Made by a program: the position numbers and the translations under genes
In this document: in pieces, positions 48,258 through 56,981 of the stretch
Layout: the number at the start of each line of letters is the position of its first letter
How positions within the stretch are numbered: position 1 is the stretch's first letter
Origin: Thermoanaerobaculia bacterium
Lineage (GTDB): Bacteria; Acidobacteriota; Thermoanaerobaculia; Gp7-AA8
Length of the DNA: 64,000 bases
Reading direction: 5' to 3'
NCBI GenBank assembly: GCA_017883205.1
Contig: JADGNZ010000012.1
Location: forward strand, 72,151 to 136,150
The notes under the pieces: generated by a model
Told to the model about the DNA's origin: nothing
The model's input: the letters and a program-made list of their open reading frames with translations, nothing else
Databases searched by the model: none

Positions 48258-49396
48258 TCGGACAGTTCCTCTCGCGAAAGATGAACGGGGCGGGGAATGC
48301 CGCTGCGTCCGACCGCAGGATTGCCATCCCACACGCCCGGGATGGCCGTACCGCAATCGGGACAGTGACCGTCGACCAGATGATACGAGATCACGCGAAA
48401 TCCAACACGGCCGATGACGACTCGATCGCACGAGGGACAGTGCGTGCTTTCGAGATCACCCACCGCTCCCGGGATGTTGCCCGGATAGATGAACCGCAAC
48501 CCTGCACGCCGGCCGATCTCATATCCGCGAAGAAGCTGGCGCGCCGTCGTATTGGCGTTGCCGGTCATCTTGTAATCCTGATGAAACGCGGTGATGTGCC
48601 ACGGGATGTCGACGTCGACGCCGGCGAGGAACTCGGCCATCTTCGTCAGCTCGTCATCGGAGTCGTTAAAGCCGGGCACGAGGAGCGTGACGACTTCGAG
48701 CCAGATGCCGCGCCGTTTGAGACCGCGGATCGTGTCGAGCACCGGCTGCAATGTGCCGCCGAGGTCGCGGTAGTGCGCGTCGGAGAACCCTTTGAGATCG
48801 ACCTTGTAGAGATCGACATACGGCGCGATGTAGTCGAGCACCCTCTCCGTTCCGTTGCCGTTGGAAACATACGAGCAGACGAGCCCTTCCCGCTTCGCTT
48901 CCTTGAAGATCTCGACTGCCCACTCCGAGGTGATGAGCGGCTCGTTGTAGGTCGAGGTGATCACTTTCGCGCCGTGCTGCTTGGCGAGCTTCACGAGCTC
49001 AGACGGCTCGATGTCGGTCGGCGCAGCGCCCGCGACCGGATCGCGCAAAGCTTGCGACGTCACCCAGTTCTGGCAGTAGCCGCAGTGATAGTCGCAGCCG
49101 AGCATGCCGAATGAAAGGGCAAGCGCACCCGGATAGGCGTGGAAGAAGGGCTTCTTCTCGATGGGATCGACCTGCAGCGCGGCGGCATATCCACGCGGAA
49201 CGCGCAGCACACCTCCCTCGTTGTAGCGGACCTTGCAGATGCCTTGGAGGCCTTCGAGAATCTTGCATCGGTGACCGCAGGAGTAGCAGCGCACGGCAGC
49301 GTTTTCGAGTTTGTCGTAAAGCTCCGGCGCTCCCTCGGCGGTGCGGCGCGCGAGGATCTCGCCGAGTGCACGCTGTCGTTCGGTAACTGCTGGCAT
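48254..49396 (-). CDS. amrS: AmrS-like radical SAM enzyme (AmmeMemoRadiSam-type)
   Basis: The ATG at 49396 gives 380 residues. The radical SAM cluster is C-D-Y-H-C-G-Y-C-Q-N-W. An N-terminal C-Y-S-C-G-H-R-C and a C-terminal C-P-S-C / C-P-D-C set suggest extra zinc or Fe-S binding. T-S-T-Y-N-E-P-L-I and W-H-I-T-A-F-H match the pyruvate-formate-lyase-activating-like AmrS group. In the AmmeMemoRadiSam system it partners Memo and AMMECR1 proteins, neither of which is here. The substrate is not known. Confidence 0.9.
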   Translation of the reverse strand: MPAVTERQRALGEILARRTAEGAPELYDKLENAAVRCYSCGHRCKILEGLQGICKVRYNEGGVLRVPRGYAAALQVDPIEKKPFFHAYPGALALSFGMLGCDYHCGYCQNWVTSQALRDPVAGAAPTDIEPSELVKLAKQHGAKVITSTYNEPLITSEWAVEIFKEAKREGLVCSYVSNGNGTERVLDYIAPYVDLYKVDLKGFSDAHYRDLGGTLQPVLDTIRGLKRRGIWLEVVTLLVPGFNDSDDELTKMAEFLAGVDVDIPWHITAFHQDYKMTGNANTTARQLLRGYEIGRRAGLRFIYPGNIPGAVGDLESTHCPSCDRVVIGRVGFRVISYHLVDGHCPDCGTAIPGVWDGNPAVGRSGIPRPVHLSREELSE

Positions 49397-49416
49397 GCAT
49401 TGGAAAACACGCGAGG

Positions 49417-50385
49417 TCAGGCACGTATTGCCGGAACCCGTTGCGCTGCGGTGTAGCATATCCACGCCAGCAAGGCGCCTGCAACTCCATCGATGAGGTA
49501 ATGCCAGCCGGTCACGATCGAGCCGATGAAGATGAAGACTGCAAAGATGCCGAAGACGATCCCGCCCCAGCTCGTCAGCCGTCGCATCCAGAGAAACGCC
49601 AGCATCTGAAAGGCGACGTGCAGGCTTGGAAACGCGGCCACTCCAAAGAGAATAATGAACGGACGCCGCACCCCTCGGAGCTGCGACACCACCGCGTCAT
49701 AGTTCGTCATCAGAAGACGTTGGAAGGTCTGCGTGCGGTCCAGAAGCGGCGCGAGCGGCAGCCAGACCTCGGGGAAACGATACGCCGGACCGAGTGACGG
49801 CAGCGCCACGTAAAGCCATGCGCCGATGAGCCAGAGAAGGACATTCGAGTTCATGAATGCGATGCGCAGCCTTCTTTCGGGTGCCGAGGCGAAGAAGATG
49901 CCGGCGATGTTGAGACTGGCGAAGAACACGTTCGCGTAGGTCCAGTCGATCGTGCGCAGCAGCGGCGGCGCCGAAAAGATCGTCACCAGAAACACGTTCG
50001 GCGAATAGCCGAAGAAGATCGCGCGATCGAGGTTCCAGAGCTGTTGATCGAAGAGGCGCGGATGCAGCAGCGGAATCATCAGCTTGATCCAGCCGTAGGT
50101 GTGCATCCAGAGTCCCGCGAAAACCGCCAAACGAAGTGTATCGATCAACCACCCTTTCGATCGATAGACAGCCAGCAACTCGCGCGCGGTCCCTTTGCGC
50201 GCGGCAAGCGCGAGGCGGATGGCCACTCCGGCTAATGCCTGCAGCAGGAACAAGCCCGCGATCGAAGGAGCGATGACGCCGAGGGTCGAGAGCGGCATCG
50301 TGGTCATTCCACGAACCACGAAGAGGAGCAGCAGGAAGTTCGCGAGCGTGAAGATCTCGAAGAAGTACGGGCGCCCGGCTTTCAC
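49417..50385 (-). CDS. PAP2-superfamily membrane protein (inositolphosphorylceramide-synthase-like)
   Basis: A 322-residue protein with about eight spans. PAP2-type catalytic motifs are A-F-P-S-L-H-V-A (about 265) and G-W-H-Y-L-I-D-G-V-A-G (about 300). The missing basic first motif and the overall length fit the Aur1/IPC-synthase-like branch, which transfers a phospho-headgroup between lipids. A role in envelope lipid synthesis is likely but unproven. It precedes the amrS-like gene by 20 bp. Confidence 0.85.
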   Translation of the reverse strand: MKAGRPYFFEIFTLANFLLLLFVVRGMTTMPLSTLGVIAPSIAGLFLLQALAGVAIRLALAARKGTARELLAVYRSKGWLIDTLRLAVFAGLWMHTYGWIKLMIPLLHPRLFDQQLWNLDRAIFFGYSPNVFLVTIFSAPPLLRTIDWTYANVFFASLNIAGIFFASAPERRLRIAFMNSNVLLWLIGAWLYVALPSLGPAYRFPEVWLPLAPLLDRTQTFQRLLMTNYDAVVSQLRGVRRPFIILFGVAAFPSLHVAFQMLAFLWMRRLTSWGGIVFGIFAVFIFIGSIVTGWHYLIDGVAGALLAWICYTAAQRVPAIRA

Positions 50386-50424
50386 CGCGCCATCGTACGT
50401 TGGAAGACGCCCGGCGTCAGCAGC

Positions 50425-51513
50425 TCAAGGAGTGACGGGCGCGGGACCCGACGGGAGGAAGTACAACGCCACGGCGATGATGGCGTAGACGGCCAGGAGC
50501 TGAATGCCTTCGTACCAGTTCGTCTCGCCGTCCATGACGAGATAGGCAAAGATCGCGACGCCGAGGACGACGGCGAGCATCTCGAACGGCGTGAAGATCA
50601 GATCGAGCGGATGGCCCAGGGGGTATGAGAAGAAGACCAGCATGGGCGTGACGAAGAGCGCGATCTGCACGCTCGACTGCATCGAGATGTTCAGCGCGGT
50701 ATCCATCTGATTGCGCGCCGCCAGCATCACGGCCGTCGAATGCTCGGCCGCGTTCCCGACGATGGCCAGAACAACGAAGCCGAGGAAGACTTCGTTCATC
50801 CCCCACGCCTTCCCCGCCGCCCCCACCGCGTGTACCAACCCCTCAGCCACCACACTCATGAGCGCACTGGCAAAGAGCAAGAGTCCGATGGCTTTCCTGA
50901 CGCTCCAGACGTCCTCATCGGCCATTTCCGGCGGCGCAGTCACGGCAGTGAGCTGCTCCTTGTGCGTCTTGAACGCGAACACGAGCCCGAGGATGTAGAC
51001 GACGATCAGGATGATGGCGGTACCGATCGAGACCGAATGAATGAGCTGCGGCTCATGCGCGGAATGCACCGATCGGAAGAAGAGTGCGGGCACGAGGAAC
51101 GAAGCAACGGCGAGGATGAGCTGTCCGGCCTGCGACTCGGCTGCGAGCGCGTTGAACTTCAGAGTGCGATGCTTCCAGCCGCCCGCCAGCATCGAGAGTC
51201 CCGCCACAAACAGGAGGTTGCCGACGATCGAGCCGGTGAACGACGCGCGAACGACGTTCGGCAGGCCCGCACGGATCGCGAAGATGGCGATGACCATTTC
51301 CGCGAAGTTGCCGAAGGTGGCGTTGAAGAGGGCGCCATACGTGGAGCCCATCCGATGCGCGAGTTGCTCGGTGCTGATGCCGATCCAAGCGGCCAGCGGC
51401 AGCACCGCAGCACAGGCAAAGACGAACTCCCAGACCAGGCTGCCATGCATGAACTGCAATGCGATGGCGACCGGGATCGTGGCATACAGGAGCCAACTGG
51501 CAACGCGCTTCAT
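50425..51513 (-). CDS. Ca2+/H+ antiporter (CAX family)
   Basis: The ATG at 51513 gives 362 residues with about 11 membrane segments. The two alpha-repeat motifs are G-N-F-A-E-M-V-I-A-I-F-A-I and G-N-A-A-E-H-S-T-A-V-M, the G-N-x-x-E Ca2+-binding signatures of CaxA/ChaA. It exports cytosolic Ca2+ in exchange for protons. The much longer frame upstream of 51513 is the antisense of an enoyl-CoA hydratase and repeat DNA. It starts an operon with PAP2, AmrS and DUF695-like genes. Confidence 0.92.
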   Translation of the reverse strand: MKRVASWLLYATIPVAIALQFMHGSLVWEFVFACAAVLPLAAWIGISTEQLAHRMGSTYGALFNATFGNFAEMVIAIFAIRAGLPNVVRASFTGSIVGNLLFVAGLSMLAGGWKHRTLKFNALAAESQAGQLILAVASFLVPALFFRSVHSAHEPQLIHSVSIGTAIILIVVYILGLVFAFKTHKEQLTAVTAPPEMADEDVWSVRKAIGLLLFASALMSVVAEGLVHAVGAAGKAWGMNEVFLGFVVLAIVGNAAEHSTAVMLAARNQMDTALNISMQSSVQIALFVTPMLVFFSYPLGHPLDLIFTPFEMLAVVLGVAIFAYLVMDGETNWYEGIQLLAVYAIIAVALYFLPSGPAPVTP

Positions 51514-51534
51514 GTGCTTCGTAACTCTATCTCG

Positions 51535-51668
51535 GGTGTCGCGTGTCGGGAGTCGGGTGTCGAGACTCTGGCGTTGGAACTCTGGAACCTTGGAGTCTGG
51601 GTCCAACCAAATCGTAGAATCTCTCACTCGCACTCCGACACCCGACACCCGACACCCGACACCCGATA
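51535..51668. repeat. GTGTCGGG / CCCGACAC repeats
   Basis: TCGGGTGTCGCGTGTCGGG-like sequence (51535-51565) is mirrored by ACACCCGACACCCGACACC (about 51640-51666). This is the same family as 22214-22350 and 60980-61075. It occupies the divergent promoter of the CAX and enoyl-CoA hydratase genes. Confidence 0.7.
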
Positions 51669-51679
51669 AACTCGGCAGG

Positions 51680-52459
51680 ATGATTCTCAGTGAGACCACC
51701 GGCTCCGTCACGACCATCACGCTGAACCGTCCCGAAAAGCTGAACGCCTTCAGCGGGACCATGCGCGAGGATTTGCTTGCGGCTTTGCGCGCGGCTGACG
51801 CCGATTCTGCATGCCGCGTCGTCGTGATCACCGGCGCTGGGCGGGCATTCTGTGCGGGCGGCGACGTCGAGTTCATGTCCGGTCTGCAAAAGGATGGCGA
51901 CGTCGAGCGCTTTCGCAAACTCCTCGATGCCGGACGCGACGTCGTGACGCAGATCGCGGAGATGGCGAAGCCGGTCATCGCCTCGGTGAACGGAATCGCC
52001 GCCGGCGCGGGGTGCAATCTGGCGCTGGCGTGCGATTACCGGATTGCCTCCGAAGCAGCAAAGTTCGGCGAGACGTTCGTCAGGATCGGCATCCATCCCG
52101 ATTGGGGCGGAACCTGGCTGCTACCGCGCCTGATCGGGACGGGGCGAGCGCTGGAAATGATGATGACGGGACGCATGGTCGATGCTGCCGAGGCGTTCGC
52201 GATCGGGATTGTCGAGCGCGTCGTGGCGGCGGATGCGCTCATGGATGGGACCACGAAGCTAGCGCGCACTATCGCGCAGGGACCCCCGCTGGCGATCGCA
52301 GGCATAAAGCGGGCGCTGTCGGCGTCGCGCACGAATGCGCTGCGCGTGCAGGTCGAACTGGAGAGTGAGCATCAGCTCGAGGCGTTCCGGTCGCATGATG
52401 CTGCCGAGGGAATGGCTGCGTTTTTTGAGAAGCGGGCGGCGAAGTTCGAGGGAAAGTAG
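51680..52459 (+). CDS. Enoyl-CoA hydratase/isomerase family protein
   Basis: The ATG at 51680 gives 259 residues of the crotonase fold: L-N-R-P-E-K-L-N-A-F, V-I-T-G-A-G-R-A-F-C-A-G-G-D-V (oxyanion hole 1), G-I-A-A-G-A-G-C-N-L-A-L-A-C-D and F-G-E-T-F-V-R-I-G. One catalytic Glu is replaced by Gly at the A-A-G-A-G-C position, so the activity may be isomerase or ring-processing rather than hydration. The longer frame beginning at 51041 is antisense to the antiporter. Confidence 0.9.
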   Translation: MILSETTGSVTTITLNRPEKLNAFSGTMREDLLAALRAADADSACRVVVITGAGRAFCAGGDVEFMSGLQKDGDVERFRKLLDAGRDVVTQIAEMAKPVIASVNGIAAGAGCNLALACDYRIASEAAKFGETFVRIGIHPDWGGTWLLPRLIGTGRALEMMMTGRMVDAAEAFAIGIVERVVAADALMDGTTKLARTIAQGPPLAIAGIKRALSASRTNALRVQVELESEHQLEAFRSHDAAEGMAAFFEKRAAKFEGK

Positions 52460-52484
52460 GCGTCGCGTCGGTGCCATGCTCATA

Positions 52485-52535
52485 GTCGCCAGCGGGCCGC
52501 TGGCGGTCCAGCCGGCGGGCCGCCGGCGCTACGGT
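52485..52535. repeat. GCCAGCGGGCCGCTGGC-type palindrome
   Basis: GCCAGCGGGCCGCTGGC and CCGGCGGGCCGCCGG in tandem, followed by CGCTACGG. Related to the element at 33005-33112. Confidence 0.6.
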
Positions 52536-52553
52536 CGTAACTGCGCGACCGCA

Positions 52554-54185
52554 TCACGCAGCGCTGCGGGCGATGACGAGCGTCTGGTCGTCCTTCTGCG
52601 GCGCTTCGCCGACGAAGCCATCGACGGCCGCGGCGATTGCGTCGCGCAGACCGACGGCGGTGCTGCCGGCGGAGCGCACGAGGAGCTCCTCGAACGCTTC
52701 GTTCCCCCATTCGTCGCCGGCGATGTTCTCGGCTTCATTGATGCCGTCGCTGTAGAGCACGACCGCGGAACCGGCAGCGAAGGGGCGGGTCTGCGTCATG
52801 TACTTTGATGTGCCAAGGATGCCGATGGGCAGTCCGTGAGAGCGCAACTGTTCCATGTGATTGGCAGTCAGCACGTAACACGGATTGTGCCCCGCGTTGA
52901 CGAACTGGATCGTCTCCGCTTCCGGATCGATCGTGACCATGATCATCGTGATGAACTTATTTTCCGCCGACCAGCTATGGATATGCCGGTTGAGCTCCGT
53001 TGCGATATCGCCCAGCTCCCGACCCTCCGCAAAAAGAAGCTGCACGGCTGCGTGAAAGGCCGAGACGAGAAGGGCCGCGGGCATCGACTTGCCCGAAACA
53101 TCGGCGACGATCGTGGTCAGCGTTCCTTCGCGCTGGAAAAACGCGTGGTAGTCGCCGCCCACCTGTTTGGCCGGACGCGACAGCGCAGCCAGCTCGATCC
53201 CTTCGACGGTGGGAATCGACTTCGGCAGAATGTCGCGCTGGATCGTCGCGGCGAGATCGAGCTCCCGTTGCATAGCCTGCTTCTCGAGCGCTTCCTTGTG
53301 CAGCCGGGCGTTCTCGAGGGCGATGGCAACCTGATTGGCGAAGAGCGAGAGGAGGCGCAGCTCGTTCGCTTCAAATGCGCCGACGTCACCTTCGCGCGTC
53401 TCGCGGTCGCCCGCGGCAAGAACACCGATCACGGCGTTGTTGCCTTTGATCGGCACGGCCACGGTGGCGATACAGCCGGGGAAGATACATTCAGAGGCGT
53501 CTTCGAACGTCAGGGCCTCACCGGCGGCGACAACGCGGTCGGTGATCTCATCGTCGAGAAAATCGGAGCGCGTGTCGCCAAACGAGCGATAGACACGGAA
53601 CTTGTCGCCGTCGCGCAGAAAGAGCGCGGCGCGGCGCGCGTTGATGAGCGAGATCATCCGGAAAAGAATCTCGTCCGCCAGCGCATCGATGTTCAGCGTA
53701 CCGGCGATGGAGAGGCCGATGTCATAGAGCGACTCGAGCTCCCAGAGACGGTACTTGAGCTGAAAATCGCCCTCGCGCATCTCCTGCGCGAGCCGATGGT
53801 TGTTCAACACTGATCCGGCAAAAGCGCCGGCAGCGTGCAGCATCTGCAGGTCTTCTTCCGACGCCGCGTCGCCGTTGAGGGCAACGAGGCCGAATTGATC
53901 ACGGATCGTGCGGATGGGAATGAGATGACGAGGTTCCGGATCGAGCGGCGGCTTTGCGGACTCGATCTCGCCCTCGAGCACTTCGGGGGCGATACATGCG
54001 TCCGACTTCGCCACAAGACGCAGAGACGGCCCGCGCACATCGCGCAGGTAGACCGCGCTGACGTCGTAGGGAGTGTGTTTCGCGAACGCGTCGAAGATCA
54101 GGGACCCGTGCGACGAAAGGGCAGCCCGCTCGAGTTGTTGCAGATCGTGCAGAAACTCTGCGAACTGATTGACGAGGGGTGACAT
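52554..54185 (-). CDS. GAF-domain PP2C phosphatase (RsbU/SpoIIE-like)
   Basis: A 543-residue protein. Two GAF-like regions (about 20-130 and 150-290, the latter with R-A-A-L-F-L-R-D-G) precede a coiled linker (L-A-T-I-Q-R-D-I-L-P-K) and a SpoIIE/PP2C domain: G-G-D-Y-H-A-F-F, I-V-A-D-V-S-G-K-S-M, V-V-L-Y-S-D-G-I-N-E-A and K-D-D-Q-T-L-V-I. It would dephosphorylate an anti-sigma-factor antagonist in response to a ligand sensed by the GAF domains. The STAS and HATPase partners are encoded about 70 bp upstream on the same strand. Confidence 0.9.
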   Translation of the reverse strand: MSPLVNQFAEFLHDLQQLERAALSSHGSLIFDAFAKHTPYDVSAVYLRDVRGPSLRLVAKSDACIAPEVLEGEIESAKPPLDPEPRHLIPIRTIRDQFGLVALNGDAASEEDLQMLHAAGAFAGSVLNNHRLAQEMREGDFQLKYRLWELESLYDIGLSIAGTLNIDALADEILFRMISLINARRAALFLRDGDKFRVYRSFGDTRSDFLDDEITDRVVAAGEALTFEDASECIFPGCIATVAVPIKGNNAVIGVLAAGDRETREGDVGAFEANELRLLSLFANQVAIALENARLHKEALEKQAMQRELDLAATIQRDILPKSIPTVEGIELAALSRPAKQVGGDYHAFFQREGTLTTIVADVSGKSMPAALLVSAFHAAVQLLFAEGRELGDIATELNRHIHSWSAENKFITMIMVTIDPEAETIQFVNAGHNPCYVLTANHMEQLRSHGLPIGILGTSKYMTQTRPFAAGSAVVLYSDGINEAENIAGDEWGNEAFEELLVRSAGSTAVGLRDAIAAAVDGFVGEAPQKDDQTLVIARSAA

Positions 54186-54216
54186 ACAGGTGACGGAAGA
54201 ATAGCAGTTGCGGGGA

Positions 54217-54255
54217 CGTAGGTCGGACTCTCCAGTCCGACTCCGTTGCCTACGT
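54217..54255. repeat. GTAGGTCGGACTCTC repeat copy
   Basis: GACGTAGGTCGGACTCTCC then AGTCCGACTCC...GCCTACGTC, a shorter version of the element at 18889-18960. It lies between the STAS gene's 3' end and the phosphatase gene. Confidence 0.75.
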
Positions 54256-54605
54256 CACAACCCGAGCTCCTTGAGCGCCGTATCCTCGTTCTCGAAGATC
54301 TTCGCGTAATTCGCAAGGCCCATGATCTGGAAGGTCTTGTGAATGACGGGAGTGAGGCAGCAGAAGGCGATGCTGCCGCCTTTGTCGATCATCTTCTCGA
54401 TGATCTCGATGAGGATGCTGATGCCGATGGAGTTGACGATTTTCGTATCGCGAAGGTTGAGCAGGAGTGTGCGCACGTTGTCATCCATCAACTCGTAGGC
54501 CCGATTGGCGATCTCTTCGCCGCCGACGTTGTTGATGTAGCCCTTCGTGTAGAGCACCGCCCCGTTCGCCTTGCGGTCGACCGCGACTCTGAGTTCCTCA
54601 GTCAT
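54255..54605 (-). CDS. STAS-domain anti-sigma-factor antagonist (RsbV/SpoIIAA-like)
   Basis: The ATG at 54605 gives 116 residues. The phosphorylation site is the Ser59 of K-I-V-N-S-I-G-I-S, matching the D-S-x-G loop of SpoIIAA. The N-terminal V-L-Y-T-K-G-Y-I-N and the L-L-L-N-L-R-D-T segments complete the STAS fold. It is the target of the HATPase kinase encoded just before it (8-bp overlap) and of the RsbU-like phosphatase after it. Confidence 0.9.
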   Translation of the reverse strand: MTEELRVAVDRKANGAVLYTKGYINNVGGEEIANRAYELMDDNVRTLLLNLRDTKIVNSIGISILIEIIEKMIDKGGSIAFCCLTPVIHKTFQIMGLANYAKIFENEDTALKELGL

Positions 54606-55041
54606 GATTCTTCTTCTCGTATTTGACCATGTGGATTGTGGTTCCCCCACCCGAGGAGGTCGAGATGCTGACCTCGTCCATGTGTGCCTCGATCAGTTGC
54701 AATCCTCTTCCGCGTTTGTGAGTCGCGCCAACTGCGGGCCGGCGCGAACGGGCCTCGTCAGGATCGAATCCGCGACCGTGATCGGTGATCCAGACATCGA
54801 TCCTGCTGCCGTCGCCCTGGGAGGTTCCGACGAATCTTAAGTAGATGCGGTTGTCTTCGCAACCGGAATGCTCGCGAGCGTTGATACAGGCCTCGATGAT
54901 CGCATGAGTCATCTCATCGATCTTCTCGGAGCTCATTCCGAGCTCGCGGGCGAGGTTTCCGGCCGCACGGGCGGCAGCGATCTCGATATCCGCGACCATC
55001 GGAAGGGTCAGCTCCATCTGCCGCTCGGCGGTTGAGGTCAT
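54598..55041 (-). CDS. HATPase anti-sigma-type kinase (RsbW/SpoIIAB-like)
   Basis: A 147-residue GHKL kinase: N box E-A-C-I-N-A-R-E-H-S, G1 box D-H-G-R-G-F-D-P, and the G2 region K-R-G-R-G-L-Q-L-I-E. It would phosphorylate the STAS protein, and sequester a sigma factor or other client. No sigma factor gene lies nearby, so the output may be elsewhere. The ATG at 55041 follows a small membrane-peptide gene (stop at 55067) in what looks like one operon. Confidence 0.9.
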   Translation of the reverse strand: MTSTAERQMELTLPMVADIEIAAARAAGNLARELGMSSEKIDEMTHAIIEACINAREHSGCEDNRIYLRFVGTSQGDGSRIDVWITDHGRGFDPDEARSRRPAVGATHKRGRGLQLIEAHMDEVSISTSSGGGTTIHMVKYEKKNHD

Positions 55042-55066
55042 TTCACGGGGATCCTGTCGGAGGTCT

Positions 55067-55225
55067 TCAAAAGGAGAGGAAGAGTGCGGCCACAGACTTG
55101 ATCCAGGCAGGGATGCCGCCGAGCTGGTCGATCGCGAGCAGGGCGAAGGTGTTGATTGCCAGCAACATTGGAAGCGCGTACTGGACGGAGATGGTGTTGG
55201 TGCGGGTTTCGGCGATGCTTTTCAT
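55067..55225 (-). CDS. Small membrane peptide (52 aa) at the head of the Rsb-like operon
   Basis: A 52-codon frame with the strong ribosome-binding site GAGGGGGG 5 bp before the ATG at 55225. The product begins M-K-S-I-A-E-T-R-T and has one hydrophobic span (Y-A-L-P-M-L-L-A-I-N-T-F-A-L-L-A-I) and a second amphipathic stretch ending V-A-A-L-F-L-S-F. It precedes the RsbW-like gene by 25 bp. No family is recognised. It could be a membrane tether or signal sensor for the switch. Confidence 0.6.
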   Translation of the reverse strand: MKSIAETRTNTISVQYALPMLLAINTFALLAIDQLGGIPAWIKSVAALFLSF

Positions 55226-55368
55226 GGTGTCCCCCCTCATGTGTCGGGACCACCCTTGAGCAACGCGACTGCCACGCCCGATTTGCCTGCTCCACTCTCT
55301 CTAAGCCTCTGATGACGCGAAGTTTACACGAGAACTTGAGCAAGATGTCACGGACTGTGCCACTGGGT

Positions 55369-55399
55369 CAAATTGCCACACTAGCAAGGTTTCAAATTG
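55369..55399 (-). promoter_or_regulatory. Direct repeats CAAATTG in the activator-to-Rsb intergenic region
   Basis: CAAATTG occurs at 55369-55375 and 55393-55399, 24 bp apart, in an AT-richer 210-bp gap between the sigma-54-type activator and the small membrane-peptide gene. No clear -24/-12 promoter was found. Assignment as an activator site is speculative. Confidence 0.25.
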
Positions 55400-55435
55400 T
55401 GTCATTGCGCTAAACGTTGGCATCTTATGATGTTA

Positions 55436-56968
55436 TCAGTGAATGTCCCAAGACTCCACATGCGCCCCTAATTGGGACAGTGCCTCGCGCATCCGATAAA
55501 GCGTCTTTCGGTCGACCCCCAGTATCCGCGCCGCTTTCGACATGTTTCCCTTCGTGTGAGCGAGGACTCGGATCACATAGCGGCGCTGCAGATCCTCCAA
55601 TGACGGAAAGTCCGTGATCAGTTCCACGCCGCCGGAGCCGGCCGCCGACTCGGGGAGCGCCAGATCGCCCGGATCGATCACAGGATCGGTCGTCAGCGCC
55701 AGCGAGCCCTCGATCAGATTCTCCAGCTCGCGGACGTTCCCCGGAAACGGATAGCGCATCAGTTGCTGCAGCGCTTCCTGCGTGATCCGCACGTCGTGCA
55801 GCCCCTCGCGCTTGCCGTACTTGTCGAGAAAGAAACGGACGAGCTTCGGAATGTCCTCTTTCCGATCGCGGAGCGGCGGAAGGACGATCTCAACGACCTT
55901 GAGCCGATAGTAGAGATCCTGCCGGAACTCGGCCTTCTCGATCATCTGCTCGAGATCGCGATGGGTTGCAGAAAGGATGCGAACGTCGATGGGGATGCGG
56001 CGGCGTCCGCCGAGCTTCTCCACCTCGCGCTCCTGCAGCACACGCAACAGCTTGGCCTGCAGCGCCAGCGGAATGTCGCCCACTTCATCCAGAAAGATCG
56101 TGCCACCTTTGGCCAGTTCGAACCTGCCCGGACGCGCATCGACTCCGGTAGCCACACCGCGCTCGATCCCAAAGAGCTCCGACTCGAGCAATGTCTCCGG
56201 TAGCGCGGCGCAATTGATCGCCACGAAGGGACCGTCTTTGCGAGACGAGTTGCCGTGGATGAGCCGCGCCACCATTTCTTTGCCGGTGCCCGACTCCCCG
56301 CGAATCAGCACGCTGGCCTGCGAATCGGCCACGCGGGCGACGAGATCGATGACGCGCTGCATCTTCGGCGAGTCGCCGATCATCAGGCGGTCGTTGTAAT
56401 CGCGCAGCATGCGCTGCTTGAGGTTGCGGTTCTCGTCTTCGAGCGTCTCTCGCAGAACCGAGAGTTTGTGGAAGTTGCGAGCGTTGTCGATGGCCGCTCC
56501 GCCGATGGCAGCGAGCGAGGCGAGAAAGCGGAGGTCGTCCTCAACGAAACTGCCGCTCTTGGCGCCACGCTCCTCTTTCCCTCCGACTCCGATCATGCCG
56601 ATGATGGTTTCGCCGGAGATCATCGGAGCCAGCAGCAGATCTTTGCCCGTGCCGCCGAGGAACTTGGAGACGGTGACGGACATCGGCTCGCGCGAGGCCA
56701 GGACCTGTTTGACGGGAGGCTCGGCCAGAATGGCGTTCGCCGGCGTCGGGATCTCCAGCTCGAACGTGAAGATCTGCTGAACGTTGAGCTTTTCGTCGAG
56801 AGAGAAGACGAAGCCGGCCATGGCATCGAGCACGGCGACGGCGCGGTGCATCAACTCTTCGATGAGCTCCCCTTCCGGACGGAGGGTATTCAGCGCACGC
56901 CCGACATCGTAGAGCGCCTCGAGCTGGAGGAGCTTGCGTCGCAGTTCGAAGTTCGATTGCTGGGCCAT
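55436..56968 (-). CDS. GAF-AAA+ sigma-54-type transcriptional activator with altered GAFTGA loop
   Basis: A 510-residue protein: a GAF domain (about 20-170), then a central AAA+ domain with Walker A G-E-S-G-T-G-K-E (about 225), F-V-A-I-N-C-A-A-L-P, Walker B G-G-T-I-F-L-D-E-V-G-D and R-x-D-L-Y-Y-R-L. A Fis-type helix-turn-helix closes the chain (S-K-A-A-R-I-L-G-V-D-R-K-T-L). The loop that contacts sigma-54 is normally G-A-F-T-G-A; here it reads G-V-A-T-G-V. It lies upstream of the small peptide/RsbW operon on the same strand and may control it. Confidence 0.9.
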   Translation of the reverse strand: MAQQSNFELRRKLLQLEALYDVGRALNTLRPEGELIEELMHRAVAVLDAMAGFVFSLDEKLNVQQIFTFELEIPTPANAILAEPPVKQVLASREPMSVTVSKFLGGTGKDLLLAPMISGETIIGMIGVGGKEERGAKSGSFVEDDLRFLASLAAIGGAAIDNARNFHKLSVLRETLEDENRNLKQRMLRDYNDRLMIGDSPKMQRVIDLVARVADSQASVLIRGESGTGKEMVARLIHGNSSRKDGPFVAINCAALPETLLESELFGIERGVATGVDARPGRFELAKGGTIFLDEVGDIPLALQAKLLRVLQEREVEKLGGRRRIPIDVRILSATHRDLEQMIEKAEFRQDLYYRLKVVEIVLPPLRDRKEDIPKLVRFFLDKYGKREGLHDVRITQEALQQLMRYPFPGNVRELENLIEGSLALTTDPVIDPGDLALPESAAGSGGVELITDFPSLEDLQRRYVIRVLAHTKGNMSKAARILGVDRKTLYRMREALSQLGAHVESWDIH

Positions 56969-56981
56969 CGGTCGCCGGGTG

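Noticed and set aside
55226-55435. Sigma-54 (-24/-12) promoter ahead of the Rsb-like operon
   Set aside because: TGGCA and TTGC elements exist, but not at the required spacing.
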